NCBI GenBank assembly: GCA_030537135.1
Contig: JAUNOP010000001.1
Span: forward strand, 62,001-126,000
Direction: 5' to 3'
Length of the DNA stretch: 64,000 nucleotides
From: Eubacteriales bacterium
Lineage (GTDB): Bacteria; Bacillota; Clostridia; Lachnospirales; Lachnospiraceae
Shown here: positions 17,064-25,644 of the stretch, piece by piece
How the letters are laid out: each line of letters begins with the position of its first letter
How positions within the stretch are numbered: the stretch's first letter is position 1
Made by a program: the position numbers and the translations under genes
The notes under the pieces: model-generated
What the model saw: only the letters and a program-made list of their open reading frames with translations
Told to the model about the DNA's origin: nothing
Database searches by the model: none

Positions 17064-20000
17064 ATGCCAAAATTCAGCGTAAAAAAACCATTGACTGTGT
17101 TTATGGCGGCAATTATTGTGATGATTCTGGGTATAGTGGCGTATACCAGAATGACCCCGGATTTGCTTCCAAATATTGACCTGCCCTATGTCATGGTCAT
17201 GACGTCCTATCCTGGCGCAACGCCGGAGAAGGTGGAAACTGTAATCACAAAGCCCATGGAGCAGTCCATGGCAGCTTTGGAAAATGTGAAGGAGGTGCAG
17301 TCCATATCAAGTGCAAATGCATCTACATTGATTCTGGAATTCAATGAGGATGTGAACATGGACACAATAACTGTAGACATTTTGCAGAGCGTCAACATGA
17401 TTCAAGGTTACTGGGACGACACAGTGGGCACCCCTGTTATTCTGAAGCTTAATCCGTCTATGCTTCCTGTGGCAGTGGCAGCAGTGAGCAGAGAAGGAAT
17501 GGAACAGGCGGAGCTTTCTGCGTTTGTGGAGGACACCCTGATGAATAAGCTGGAGGGAACCAAAGGCGTGGCCAGCATCAGCACAACAGGACTTCTGGAG
17601 GAGAAGCTGAATGTGGTGATTCGTCAGGATAAAATCGACGCTGTAAACCAGAAGCTTAGAGACAGTATTGACAGGCAGATGGAGGCTGCGCAGGAAGCTG
17701 CCATGCCTGAAATAGATCCTGCTGTACTCTCTCAGATGATGACTGTGGATCAGGCGATTGCCATGGGCATGGATGTGAGCAGCATGACAATGGATGAGGC
17801 TCTCTCAAGCGGAATCAATGTCCTTGACATTACCCTTGAGGAGGCCAGGGAAAAAGGGCTGACAGCGATTGCGGACGCACTCTCTCAGGCAGAGGAGGCC
17901 AAAGAGGCGGCTTATCAGGCGGCAGACATAGGAAGCTTTGTAACAATGGACATGATTTCCAATATTCTCAAGGCTCAGAATTTCTCCATGCCAGCAGGCT
18001 ATGTAGAACAGGACGGTGTTTCCTATCTGGTGAGTGTAGGAGATGAGATTGCCAGTGAAGAGGAAATGGGAAATCTTCTTCTTGCAGACACTGGGATCGA
18101 AGGAGCAGACCCTGTTTACCTCAAGGATGTTGCAGACATATTTATGACAGATAACTCTGCAGACACCTACGCAAAAATCAATGGAGAGGATGGAATTATA
18201 TTGTCCTTTTCCAAGCAGTCTGACTATGCTACAGCAGAAACCTCCACAAACATTCTGGAGCGTTTCGAGGAGCTGGAGGGAGAATATGAGGGACTACACT
18301 TTACTTCCCTTATGGACCAGGGAGAATATATTTATCTGGTTATTGACTCTATCATGCAGAACCTTTTGCTTGGAGCGTTGTTTGCTATTATTATTCTGTT
18401 CCTGTTCCTGAAGGATATTCGCCCGACCTTTATTACTCTGTGCAGCATCCCCATCAGTGTGATATTTGCGTTTGTGCTTATGTATTTTTCCGGTATTTCT
18501 CTGAACATTATTTCCATGTCAGGACTTGCCATATCGGTAGGTATGCTTGTGGATAATTCTGTTGTTGTTATTGAAAACATTTATCGTCTCAAAGGAAAAG
18601 GCGTATCCTCTGTAAGAGCGGCAGTTTCCGGCGCGTCTCAGGTGGCAGGAGCAATCACAGCCTCCACACTTACGACGATCTGTGTGTTTGTGCCGATTGT
18701 TTTTGTGGAGGGAATTACCAGACAGCTCTTTGTAGATTTGGCGCTGACCATGGGCTATACCTTAATCGCCAGCCTCATTATAGCTTTGACGCTGGTTCCT
18801 GCCATGGCTTCGGGGATTCTGAAGAATGCTAAAGAGAAAAAGCACAGACTTTTTGACAGCTTTCTTGCAGGCTATAAGAAGCTTCTTACTCTGACGCTCA
18901 GGGCAAAGCCAGTGGTTCTGCTCCTGGCATTGGGACTTCTCATATTCAGCATATATGCTACCGTGCGCAAGGGCTTTTCCTTTATGCCGGATATGAGTAT
19001 GCCGCAGCTGAGCATTTCCATGGAAATGCCGGAGAACGCTACCTTTGAGGAGACAGGGGAAATGGCTGACCAGGTGATGGAAAGAATTCTCTCTGTAGAG
19101 GAGGTAGAGACAGTAGGGGCTATGGCAGGAGGCTCTGATACCATGAGTTTGATGGGAGGAGGCTCCAGTACGCATACGGTCACAATGTACGCAATGCTGG
19201 ATGAGGAGGCAGAACGTACGGGCAAGGAGATTGAAGAGGACATTCTTGCACTTTGTGAGGATCTTGATTGTACTGTCACAGCATCAAGCTCAGCAATGTC
19301 AGGCTCTTCCAGCATTCTTGGAAATGGAATCAGTATCCAGGTGCATGGAGACGATTTGGAAGAGCTTTCTCAGACAGCAAGAAGCGTTGCAGAGGTTTTA
19401 GAGGAGGTAGAGGGAACTGAGGAGGTTTCTGACGGAATAGAGGAAAGCAGCCCTGAGCTTCATTTTTCTGTGAAAAAGGATGAGGCCATGAAGCAGGGAC
19501 TTACGGTTGCTCAGGTATATGCAGAAATCACAAAGCAGATGAGCGCAGAGACAGACGCAGCTTCTCTGACCTTTGACGGGGATGAGTATGATGTTGTTGT
19601 GCGCCAGGATGCAGTGAAAGAGCCAAACCTCGACGAAATCAAGGAAATGGAGCTTACGGTCACTGACAGGGAAGGTCAGGAAAGAACGATAAAAATCGGG
19701 GACATTGCACAGATTGAGGAAAAGGAAACTCTGGCTTCCATAAACAGAAGCAATCAGTCCAGATACCTGAATGTGACAGCTGGTATAGCAGATGGCTATA
19801 ATGTCACGCTTGTGACAGACGCGGCAAAGGAGGCTCTGGATGAGGTGTCTTTGCCAAAGGGAGTATACCTTGAATTTTCTGGTGAAAATGAGACGATTAT
19901 GGAATCCATGGAGCAGCTGGTACTTATGCTTCTCCTTGGCATTGTGTTCGTGTATATGATTATGGTAGCGCAGTTCCAGTCTCTTAAGTCTCCGTTTATC

Positions 20001-20450
20001 ATTATGTTTACCATTCCTCTGGCCTTTACAGGAGGTCTTCTGGCTCTGCTTTTTGCAGATATGGAAATCAGCGTCATTGCCATGCTGGGCTTTGTCATGC
20101 TGAGCGGAATCATTGTAAACAATGGTATTGTGCTTGTGGACTACATTAACCAGCTCCGAATGGAGGGATGGGAGAAAAAGGAAGCAATTATTGAGGCCGG
20201 TGTGACCCGTATGCGTCCGATTCTCATGACCTCCATCACTACGATTCTGGGATTGTCTGTAATGGTAATCGGAATCGGAGGCACGAACAGCGGTGCAGAG
20301 ATGATGCGTCCGCTGGCTCTTGTATGTATTGGAGGTCTTGTGTATGCTACTCTTCTTACACTGTTCGTGGTGCCAGCTCTTTATGATATCATGAATCGCG
20401 GAAAGATGAGAGTGATTTCCAAGGAGGATCTGGAGATCATTAAGGAATAA
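17064..20450 (+). CDS. RND-superfamily efflux transporter (AcrB-like)
   Basis: 1128 residues. The architecture is duplicated: a membrane segment at about 9-30, a porter domain, a block of membrane helices (about 430-600), a second membrane segment and porter domain, and a final helix block (about 950-1110). The proton-relay region reads GMLVDNSVVVIEN, keeping the first Asp of the classical pair with Asn after it. Probably exports drugs, lipids or other hydrophobic compounds. No periplasmic adaptor or outer-membrane channel is encoded nearby, as expected for a Gram-positive. Residues about 200-296 are an acidic, Met-rich insertion in the first porter domain. The GGAGG sits rather far (14 bases) from the ATG. 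Confidence 0.9.
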   Translation: MPKFSVKKPLTVFMAAIIVMILGIVAYTRMTPDLLPNIDLPYVMVMTSYPGATPEKVETVITKPMEQSMAALENVKEVQSISSANASTLILEFNEDVNMDTITVDILQSVNMIQGYWDDTVGTPVILKLNPSMLPVAVAAVSREGMEQAELSAFVEDTLMNKLEGTKGVASISTTGLLEEKLNVVIRQDKIDAVNQKLRDSIDRQMEAAQEAAMPEIDPAVLSQMMTVDQAIAMGMDVSSMTMDEALSSGINVLDITLEEAREKGLTAIADALSQAEEAKEAAYQAADIGSFVTMDMISNILKAQNFSMPAGYVEQDGVSYLVSVGDEIASEEEMGNLLLADTGIEGADPVYLKDVADIFMTDNSADTYAKINGEDGIILSFSKQSDYATAETSTNILERFEELEGEYEGLHFTSLMDQGEYIYLVIDSIMQNLLLGALFAIIILFLFLKDIRPTFITLCSIPISVIFAFVLMYFSGISLNIISMSGLAISVGMLVDNSVVVIENIYRLKGKGVSSVRAAVSGASQVAGAITASTLTTICVFVPIVFVEGITRQLFVDLALTMGYTLIASLIIALTLVPAMASGILKNAKEKKHRLFDSFLAGYKKLLTLTLRAKPVVLLLALGLLIFSIYATVRKGFSFMPDMSMPQLSISMEMPENATFEETGEMADQVMERILSVEEVETVGAMAGGSDTMSLMGGGSSTHTVTMYAMLDEEAERTGKEIEEDILALCEDLDCTVTASSSAMSGSSSILGNGISIQVHGDDLEELSQTARSVAEVLEEVEGTEEVSDGIEESSPELHFSVKKDEAMKQGLTVAQVYAEITKQMSAETDAASLTFDGDEYDVVVRQDAVKEPNLDEIKEMELTVTDREGQERTIKIGDIAQIEEKETLASINRSNQSRYLNVTAGIADGYNVTLVTDAAKEALDEVSLPKGVYLEFSGENETIMESMEQLVLMLLLGIVFVYMIMVAQFQSLKSPFIIMFTIPLAFTGGLLALLFADMEISVIAMLGFVMLSGIIVNNGIVLVDYINQLRMEGWEKKEAIIEAGVTRMRPILMTSITTILGLSVMVIGIGGTNSGAEMMRPLALVCIGGLVYATLLTLFVVPALYDIMNRGKMRVISKEDLEIIKE

Positions 20451-20451
20451 A

Positions 20452-20491
20452 AAAATAGGTGCGCTTGCTGCATATCAGGCGGCAAGCGCAC
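20452..20491 (-). terminator. Hairpin between the RND gene and the cytidylate-kinase-like gene
   Basis: GTGCGCTTGC and GCAAGCGCAC form a perfect 10-bp stem. Read on the minus strand it is followed by CTATTTTTT, so it fits a terminator for the minus-strand gene at 20562; it may also act weakly on the RND transcript. Confidence 0.7.
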
Positions 20492-20512
20492 AAAATATCA
20501 AAAGAAAACTTT

Positions 20513-20563
20513 AACGTATCAAGTATCAAGCAAGTAGCGAAGCGGATTGCGAAATTCCGCTTT
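20513..20563 (+). repeat. Composite palindromic repeat, short copy
   Basis: Starts at the family boundary AACGTATCAAG, repeats GTATCAAG once, then contains only the last hairpin of module B (AAGCGGATTGCGAAATTCCGCTT). It runs into the stop codon of the minus-strand gene. Confidence 0.7.
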
Positions 20564-21146
20564 AATCCTCCATAGCCTCGCGTATAAGCTTTACGCATGT
20601 CTGAATCTCTAATCTGGAGGAATCAAGGCACAGGTCATAATATCTGGAATCTCCGAATTTGGTAGATGTATGGTAAGAGCAGTATTTGGTTCGTTTTTTG
20701 TCAACCTTGCGGATTTCATCGGCAATTTCCTGCTCTGTACGTCCAGGCATTCTTTTCTTCATATTTTCCAGCCGCCAATCAAAGTCAGCATGAACGAACA
20801 CATGCAGACTATGATCATATTCGCGGAGAATGGTATTAGCATTGCGTCCTACGATTACGCAGCTTCCCTTTTCCCCGATTTTCTTGATGATGTCTCTTTG
20901 AGCCTCAAAGACACGCTCACTTAAAGGACGGCTGTAGAAATCAAACAGGCTCTGGGTAAAGCCAAAGTGAATCGGAACATGCTCATCCCATTTCAGAATA
21001 CTGTAAATGTCCACGTCGCCTTTTCCGGCCATCATGAGAATGAGTTCCTTGTCAAAATATTCAAATCCTGTCTCAGCGGCAAGCTCGGATCCGATGCTTC
21101 CGCCTCCTGCGCCGAATTCACGGCTGATTGTCACGATTTTTTTCAT
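20562..21146 (-). CDS. Cytidylate kinase-like family protein
   Basis: 194 residues of the cytidylate-kinase-2 family (PF13189). It opens MKKIVTISREFGAGGGSIG, with the glycine-rich nucleotide loop at 11-19, and has the RRxxxR-like lid in RMPGRTEQEIADEIRKVDKKR. It probably phosphorylates a nucleotide, but members of this group are often not the housekeeping CMP kinase, and the substrate is open. The start sits in GAAAGGATTTTATTTATG, a context shared with luxS and the YtqB-like gene. It is a single-gene unit on the minus strand. Confidence 0.85.
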   Translation of the reverse strand: MKKIVTISREFGAGGGSIGSELAAETGFEYFDKELILMMAGKGDVDIYSILKWDEHVPIHFGFTQSLFDFYSRPLSERVFEAQRDIIKKIGEKGSCVIVGRNANTILREYDHSLHVFVHADFDWRLENMKKRMPGRTEQEIADEIRKVDKKRTKYCSYHTSTKFGDSRYYDLCLDSSRLEIQTCVKLIREAMED

Positions 21147-21205
21147 AAATAAAATCCTTTCGTTTGTCGTAGGCAGAAATCTACTGCCCTTGAGTGGTGG
21201 GAGTA

Positions 21206-21223
21206 GTCAAAAGACCTTTTGAC
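21206..21223. promoter_or_regulatory. Inverted repeat GTCAAAA-GACC-TTTTGAC
   Basis: A perfect 7-bp inverted repeat with a four-base spacer, about 60 bp before the kinase-like start. Same arms and nearly the same spacer as 16971-16994. Confidence 0.5.
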
Positions 21224-21272
21224 CTCAACATCATTAATATATATACTACAATACTTTGCCTGGAAAAGCAAT

Positions 21273-21335
21273 AGTATGGAAGTAAGCTTTCATATCTACC
21301 TTTATGGCAGGTGCAGGACCTGTCATGCAAAGGAA
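21273..21335 (+). repeat. 63-bp hairpin repeat, left copy
   Basis: From AGTATGGAAG to GCAAAGGAA. The core ATGGCAGGT-gcagg-ACCTGTCAT folds into a 9-bp stem with one G-U pair. The right copy is at 23992-24054 in the same orientation, so the two flank the mannosidase gene. Confidence 0.7.
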
Positions 21336-21385
21336 GGTATGAGCCTTTTACTTTACACCCGATTATTGTGCAAAATGAAAACTTC

Positions 21386-21425
21386 GTTATTGTTCACTAC
21401 GTTCTCAGTAACGAGGCCAAAATTC
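21386..21425 (+). repeat. GTTACTGTT-family element, partial
   Basis: GTTATTGTTCACTACGTTC, then TCAGTAACGAGGCCAAAATTC. The second part is identical to the left flank of the 108-bp repeat at 54621-54640. The body of that repeat is missing here. Confidence 0.6.
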
Positions 21426-21462
21426 CACCTATCCATACAGGCGGAAACTTTTTTCAGATAGT

Positions 21463-21491
21463 TTGCACAGGGAAGAGAGGCTGTGTATAAT
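21463..21491 (+). promoter_or_regulatory. Sigma-A promoter for the beta-mannosidase gene
   Basis: TTGCAC (21463-21468), 17-bp spacer, TATAAT (21486-21491), 35 bp before the start codon. Confidence 0.75.
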
Positions 21492-21526
21492 AGGGGAGAG
21501 GAACTTTTATTGCTGGAGGAAATTAT

Positions 21527-23992
21527 ATGAAAAAACAACTATTACGGGCAAAGTGGCAGCTCTGCCAGATTGGGACAGGAGACTGGATGGATGCCAGAGT
21601 TCCAGGCTCTGTCTTAGAAACACTGCTTTCTCATCATCGGGTCGAGAATCCTTATTATGGAAAAAATGAATACAAGGTAAGGGAGGAATTCAGGAAGGAC
21701 TACCAATACCGCTGCGTGTTCACAATATCCGAGGACTATGCAAGGGAAGAACAGATAGATTTGGTGTTTTACTGTCTGGACACTCTTGCAGAAATCTTTG
21801 TAAATGGAAAAAAGGCAGGACAGGCCTGTAATATGCATCGAACCTGGAGATTTTCGATTAAGGAGCTGATTCATTCCGGAGAGAACGTTATGGAGATTTT
21901 TTTCTGTTCCCCGATTCAGTTTGTAGAAAGCTATGTCCCAGAGGAAAACAGAAAAATCACCATGGTGAATACGGGAACCATGTATGGAAGCCAGTATCTG
22001 CGCAAAGCGCACTCCATGTTTGGATGGGATTGGGGCGCGCAGCTTCCAGATATTGGAATTCTGCGACCAGTGGAACTCCAGGCTTATTCAGGGGCGCGTA
22101 TCGCAGAGACAGAGATATTACAGAGACATGAAAAGGGCAAAGTGAAAGTAACGGTTCGCACGATTCTGGAGCTTTTCTCAGAAGAAGCATACCAGATAAA
22201 GGTGCAGCTTACATCCCCTGACGGACAAATAACTGCTGCAAAGGCAGATAAGGACGGAAACGTAGACTTTACAGTTGAACATCCACAGCTTTGGTGGCCT
22301 GTGGGATATGGAGAGCAGCCACTGTACCAGGTTCAGGTGCTTCTGGAACAGCAGGGAGAGTGCATAGAATCCAGAGATTATACCATAGGCCTTAGAACCA
22401 TCACAGTCAGTCAGGACAGGGACGAATGGGGAAGCGAGTTTGCCCTCACAGTAAACGGCGTCAAGATTTTTACAAAAGGAGCCAACTACATTCCAGAGGA
22501 CTGCATATATCCATGGATTACAAAGAAGCGCCTTGAGGAGCTTGTGGATGCTGCGCTTTTTGCAAACTTTAACTGTCTGCGTATCTGGGGCGGGGGCTAT
22601 TATCCTGGGGATGACTTTTATGACCTGTGCGACAGAAAGGGAATTCTGCTCTGGCAGGATCTTATGTATGCCTGCAATATTTATGACCTGAATCCAGAGT
22701 TTATTCAAAATATAGAGGAGGAGACAAGAGACAATGTGAAACGTCTCCGTCACCATGCCTGTCTTGCCCTGTGGTGTGGGAACAATGAGATGGAGACAGC
22801 ATGGCTGCACTGGGCAGAGACAAAAAATCATCCCTTGAGTCTTAAGAGAGATTATCTTCTTCAATTTGAATACATCCTCCCGAAAATTGTCGGGGAGTGC
22901 GATAAGCAGACCTTTTACTGGCCTTCCTCTCCAAGCAGCGGCGGAAGCTTTGACGACCCTGACAGTGAGAACCGGGGAGATGCCCATTATTGGGAGATAT
23001 GGCATGGGCAGAAGCCATTTAGTGATTACCGGAAGCATTATTTCCGCTTTTGTTCAGAATTTGGTTTCCAGTCGTTCCCATCTATGAAGACCATCTGCTC
23101 TTTTGCAGAGGAGGAAGAGAGGAATATTTTCTCAGAGGTCATGGAAAGCCATCAGAAAAATCCTGCGGCAAACGGCAAGATTCTGTATTATCTTTCTGAA
23201 AACTTCCGTTACCCAAAGGATCTTCCCTCATTGGTGTATATCAGTCAGCTCATGCAGGGAATGGCTATGAAGACAGGAATCGACCACTGGAGGAGAAACC
23301 GTGGGAGGTGTATGGGAAGCTTGTACTGGCAATTCAATGATAACTGGCCGGTGGCAAGCTGGTCAAGCGTGGATTATTATGGACGCTACAAGGCTCTTCA
23401 CTATATGGCAGCCAGGTTCTATGCTCCTCTTGCAGGAAGCATCAAAAGAGACGGCTCCTGTATAGAGGCATGGGCAGAGAATGAGACACAGGAGAACTGT
23501 ACCTGCCAGGTTCAGATGCTGCTGCAGACCTTGAATTTTACAGTCCTCTATTCAGAGGCAAACGAGGTGGACGTGCCTGCGTTAAGCTCTGTGAGAGTTA
23601 TGGACAGAGACTTTGCAGAACTGATTTCAGGAAGAGAAAATCAGGTATTTGTACAATGCGTGTTTGTGTTTGACCAGAAGGGAGAGAAGAAAAGAAGCAC
23701 AGAGACAGAGCTGTTTGTTCCGTTTAAATATCTGAAGCTCAGAAAGCCAGATCTCAAAGCAGAGCTTGCCAGGGAAGATGGAGAGTACAGGATTACACTG
23801 ACTTCCGATACTTTTACCCCGTTTGTGAATATTGATTTCGGGGAGAGGGACGCCATTCTCTCTGATAATTTCTTCTCTGTCACAGCTCCAGAGAAATATG
23901 TGGTGACAATCAAAAGCCTCAGAGAACCCGAAAATCCCAAGAAGAGCCTTGAGGAGGATCTGATTCTTCAGACAGTGCAGAGTACCTATTAA
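21527..23992 (+). CDS. Glycoside hydrolase family 2, probable beta-mannosidase
   Basis: 821 residues, cytoplasmic (no signal peptide). N-terminal jelly-roll domain (WQLCQIGTGDWMDARVPGSV), immunoglobulin-like domain, TIM barrel, then C-terminal beta domains. The barrel carries ALWCGNNEM with the likely acid/base Glu421 and FCSEFGFQSFPS with the likely nucleophile Glu511. These contexts (WCGNNE, SEFGFQS) are those of beta-mannosidases in GH2 rather than beta-galactosidases. It should release mannose from the non-reducing ends of mannosides. A strong GGAGGA precedes the ATG. It stands alone without a transporter or regulator, between two copies of a repeat. Confidence 0.9.
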   Translation: MKKQLLRAKWQLCQIGTGDWMDARVPGSVLETLLSHHRVENPYYGKNEYKVREEFRKDYQYRCVFTISEDYAREEQIDLVFYCLDTLAEIFVNGKKAGQACNMHRTWRFSIKELIHSGENVMEIFFCSPIQFVESYVPEENRKITMVNTGTMYGSQYLRKAHSMFGWDWGAQLPDIGILRPVELQAYSGARIAETEILQRHEKGKVKVTVRTILELFSEEAYQIKVQLTSPDGQITAAKADKDGNVDFTVEHPQLWWPVGYGEQPLYQVQVLLEQQGECIESRDYTIGLRTITVSQDRDEWGSEFALTVNGVKIFTKGANYIPEDCIYPWITKKRLEELVDAALFANFNCLRIWGGGYYPGDDFYDLCDRKGILLWQDLMYACNIYDLNPEFIQNIEEETRDNVKRLRHHACLALWCGNNEMETAWLHWAETKNHPLSLKRDYLLQFEYILPKIVGECDKQTFYWPSSPSSGGSFDDPDSENRGDAHYWEIWHGQKPFSDYRKHYFRFCSEFGFQSFPSMKTICSFAEEEERNIFSEVMESHQKNPAANGKILYYLSENFRYPKDLPSLVYISQLMQGMAMKTGIDHWRRNRGRCMGSLYWQFNDNWPVASWSSVDYYGRYKALHYMAARFYAPLAGSIKRDGSCIEAWAENETQENCTCQVQMLLQTLNFTVLYSEANEVDVPALSSVRVMDRDFAELISGRENQVFVQCVFVFDQKGEKKRSTETELFVPFKYLKLRKPDLKAELAREDGEYRITLTSDTFTPFVNIDFGERDAILSDNFFSVTAPEKYVVTIKSLREPENPKKSLEEDLILQTVQSTY

Positions 23993-24054
23993 GTATGAAG
24001 GCAAGCTTTCGTATCTGCCTGCATGGCAGGTTCAGCATCTGCCATGCAGAGGAA
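23992..24054 (+). repeat. 63-bp hairpin repeat, right copy
   Basis: From AGTATGAAGG, touching the mannosidase stop codon, to GCAGAGGAA. The core reads ATGGCAG-gttcagcat-CTGCCAT. The base change opposite G turns a G-U pair of the left copy into G-C, so the hairpin is preserved. About 12 differences from the left copy over 63 bp by eye. Confidence 0.7.
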
Positions 24055-24077
24055 AAAATGAAAAAGGCTGATGTAGA

Positions 24078-24121
24078 AAATGCTGCCGTACATGAGGAAA
24101 GGCCTCTGTGCGGCAGCATTT
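24078..24121. terminator. Long hairpin between mannosidase and trkH
   Basis: AATGCTGCCG and CGGCAGCATT pair perfectly around an inner CATGAGG/CCTCTGTG stem. It sits between convergent genes and probably terminates both, though only the minus-strand exit has a weak T-run (TTTTC). Confidence 0.6.
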
Positions 24122-24166
24122 AACGTATCAAGCAAGTCCCCCATTTCAATTTTGCAGAGAAAGAAG
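24121..24166 (+). repeat. Composite palindromic repeat, truncated module A
   Basis: TTAACGTATCAAGCAAGTCC followed by CCCATTTCAATTTTGCAGAG matches the first half of module A; the second half is lost. It directly follows the hairpin at 24078. Confidence 0.65.
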
Positions 24167-24186
24167 CGTCTTGTCTGATCAGGTTT

Positions 24187-25626
24187 TCAGAACTTCTTCC
24201 AGGTGTCTGGGAAGAAGAGGATAAACAGCGGAAAGATCTCCAGACGCCCTGCAAGCATGTCAAAAATCAGCACACACTTGGAAAGCGGAGAAAACATTCC
24301 AAAGTTGCTGGTAGGGCCTACCAGCTCAAGACCAGGACCGATATTATTCAGGGTGGCAGCTACTGCCGTAAAATTCGTAACCAGGTCAAAATCATCAAAA
24401 GCAATCACCAGCACAGAAAAGGCGAACAGAAGAAAATAAAGCACAAAAAAGATGTTCGTAGAACGCACAACGTCGTGTCCTACTGCCTTTTTGTCCATTT
24501 TGACCTTCTTTACTGCATTGGGATGAAGGTACAGATGCACCTCCTTGCTGACAGTCTTTGCCAGAATGACAAGGCGGGAAACCTTCATTCCGCCTCCTGT
24601 GCTTCCCGCACAGGCGCCCACAAACATCAACATAACCAGAATTGTTCGGGAAGCCTGAGGCCATAGATTAAAGTCTGTGGTTGCAAAGCCTGTTGTGGTG
24701 ATGATGGAGCCAACCTGAAAGGCTGCCTGCTGGAAGGCGGTAAGGATGCTGCCGAATATGGGACGTATATTCCAGGTAATCAGCAAAATCGCTGCCAGAA
24801 TGATGAGCAGGTACCATCTTACCTCCTCCATTTCTGCTGCCTGATGCAATTTCTTTTTTAAAATAAAGAAATAAAAGTTAAAATTAACGCCAAAAAGAAT
24901 CATAAACACAGTGATAACATTCTGGAGGTACACAGAATAGCCTGCCATGCTGTCGTTTTTGATACCAAAGCCTCCTGTTCCCGCTGTACCAAAGGCAGTT
25001 GTCAGAGTATCAAAGAGGGGCATTCCTCCGATGAGAAGAAGAACAATCTGCACACAGGTAAGCACAAAATAAATAAAATACAGGATCTTGGCAGTGGCCT
25101 GTACCTTGGGAACCAGCTTGCCAACAGAAGGACCTGGGCTTTCTGCTTTCATGAGGTTCATGGTGTGTCCGGAGGTAAGAGGAAGAAGAGTAAGGAGAAA
25201 TACCAGAACTCCCATGCCTCCAATCCAGTGTGTAAAGCTTCTCCACATCAGCATACATTTTGGAAGAGCCTCCACGTCTGAGAGAATACTCGCTCCTGTG
25301 GTGGTAAAACCAGAAACCGTCTCAAACAGCGCATCAATTGGATGCGGAATACAGCCGCTCAGAATAAAGGGAAGCGATCCCATAGCGCTCAGGACAATCC
25401 AGCTAAGTCCAACGGTTACACAGCCCTCTCTTATATAGAAAACCTTATTTGTAGGCTTTCTGAGGATTAAGGGAAGCCCCACTGCAAGACAGATGACCAT
25501 AGTGAAAACAAACCACCATCCCTCGCTCTCCTGAAAAAAGAGCGCAGTCACGGCAGGAATCAGCATAAAAACCGCCTCAAAGCTCAGAATCCATCCAAAA
25601 AGATAAATCATAATGGAACCATTCAT
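24187..25626 (-). CDS. trkH: Potassium uptake protein, TrkH/KtrB family
   Basis: 479 residues, the potassium-conducting membrane subunit of a Trk/Ktr system. Multiple hydrophobic segments, with repeated selectivity-loop glycines such as SGFTTTGASI, GTAGTGGFGIKN, TTTGFATTDFN and NNIGPGLELVG, one per pore repeat. It is encoded 18 bp after trkA, so the channel and its gating subunit are made together. GGAGA precedes the start codon. Confidence 0.92.
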   Translation of the reverse strand: MNGSIMIYLFGWILSFEAVFMLIPAVTALFFQESEGWWFVFTMVICLAVGLPLILRKPTNKVFYIREGCVTVGLSWIVLSAMGSLPFILSGCIPHPIDALFETVSGFTTTGASILSDVEALPKCMLMWRSFTHWIGGMGVLVFLLTLLPLTSGHTMNLMKAESPGPSVGKLVPKVQATAKILYFIYFVLTCVQIVLLLIGGMPLFDTLTTAFGTAGTGGFGIKNDSMAGYSVYLQNVITVFMILFGVNFNFYFFILKKKLHQAAEMEEVRWYLLIILAAILLITWNIRPIFGSILTAFQQAAFQVGSIITTTGFATTDFNLWPQASRTILVMLMFVGACAGSTGGGMKVSRLVILAKTVSKEVHLYLHPNAVKKVKMDKKAVGHDVVRSTNIFFVLYFLLFAFSVLVIAFDDFDLVTNFTAVAATLNNIGPGLELVGPTSNFGMFSPLSKCVLIFDMLAGRLEIFPLFILFFPDTWKKF

Positions 25627-25644
25627 AGCATTTGTTTTCTCCGA

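Larger units (their letters stand above)
21147..21526. other. 380-bp spacer rich in repeats, no gene
   Basis: Divergent spacer between the kinase-like gene and the mannosidase gene. In order it holds the kinase ribosome binding site, the inverted repeat GTCAAAA-GACC-TTTTGAC (21206-21223), a 63-bp hairpin repeat (21273-21335), a partial GTTACTGTT-family element (21386-21425) and the mannosidase promoter (21463-21491). Confidence 0.7.

Noticed and set aside
22178-23038. 286-codon open frame on the minus strand inside the mannosidase gene
   Set aside because: It is antisense to a well-conserved catalytic region and shows no family resemblance or start site; a shadow of codon bias.
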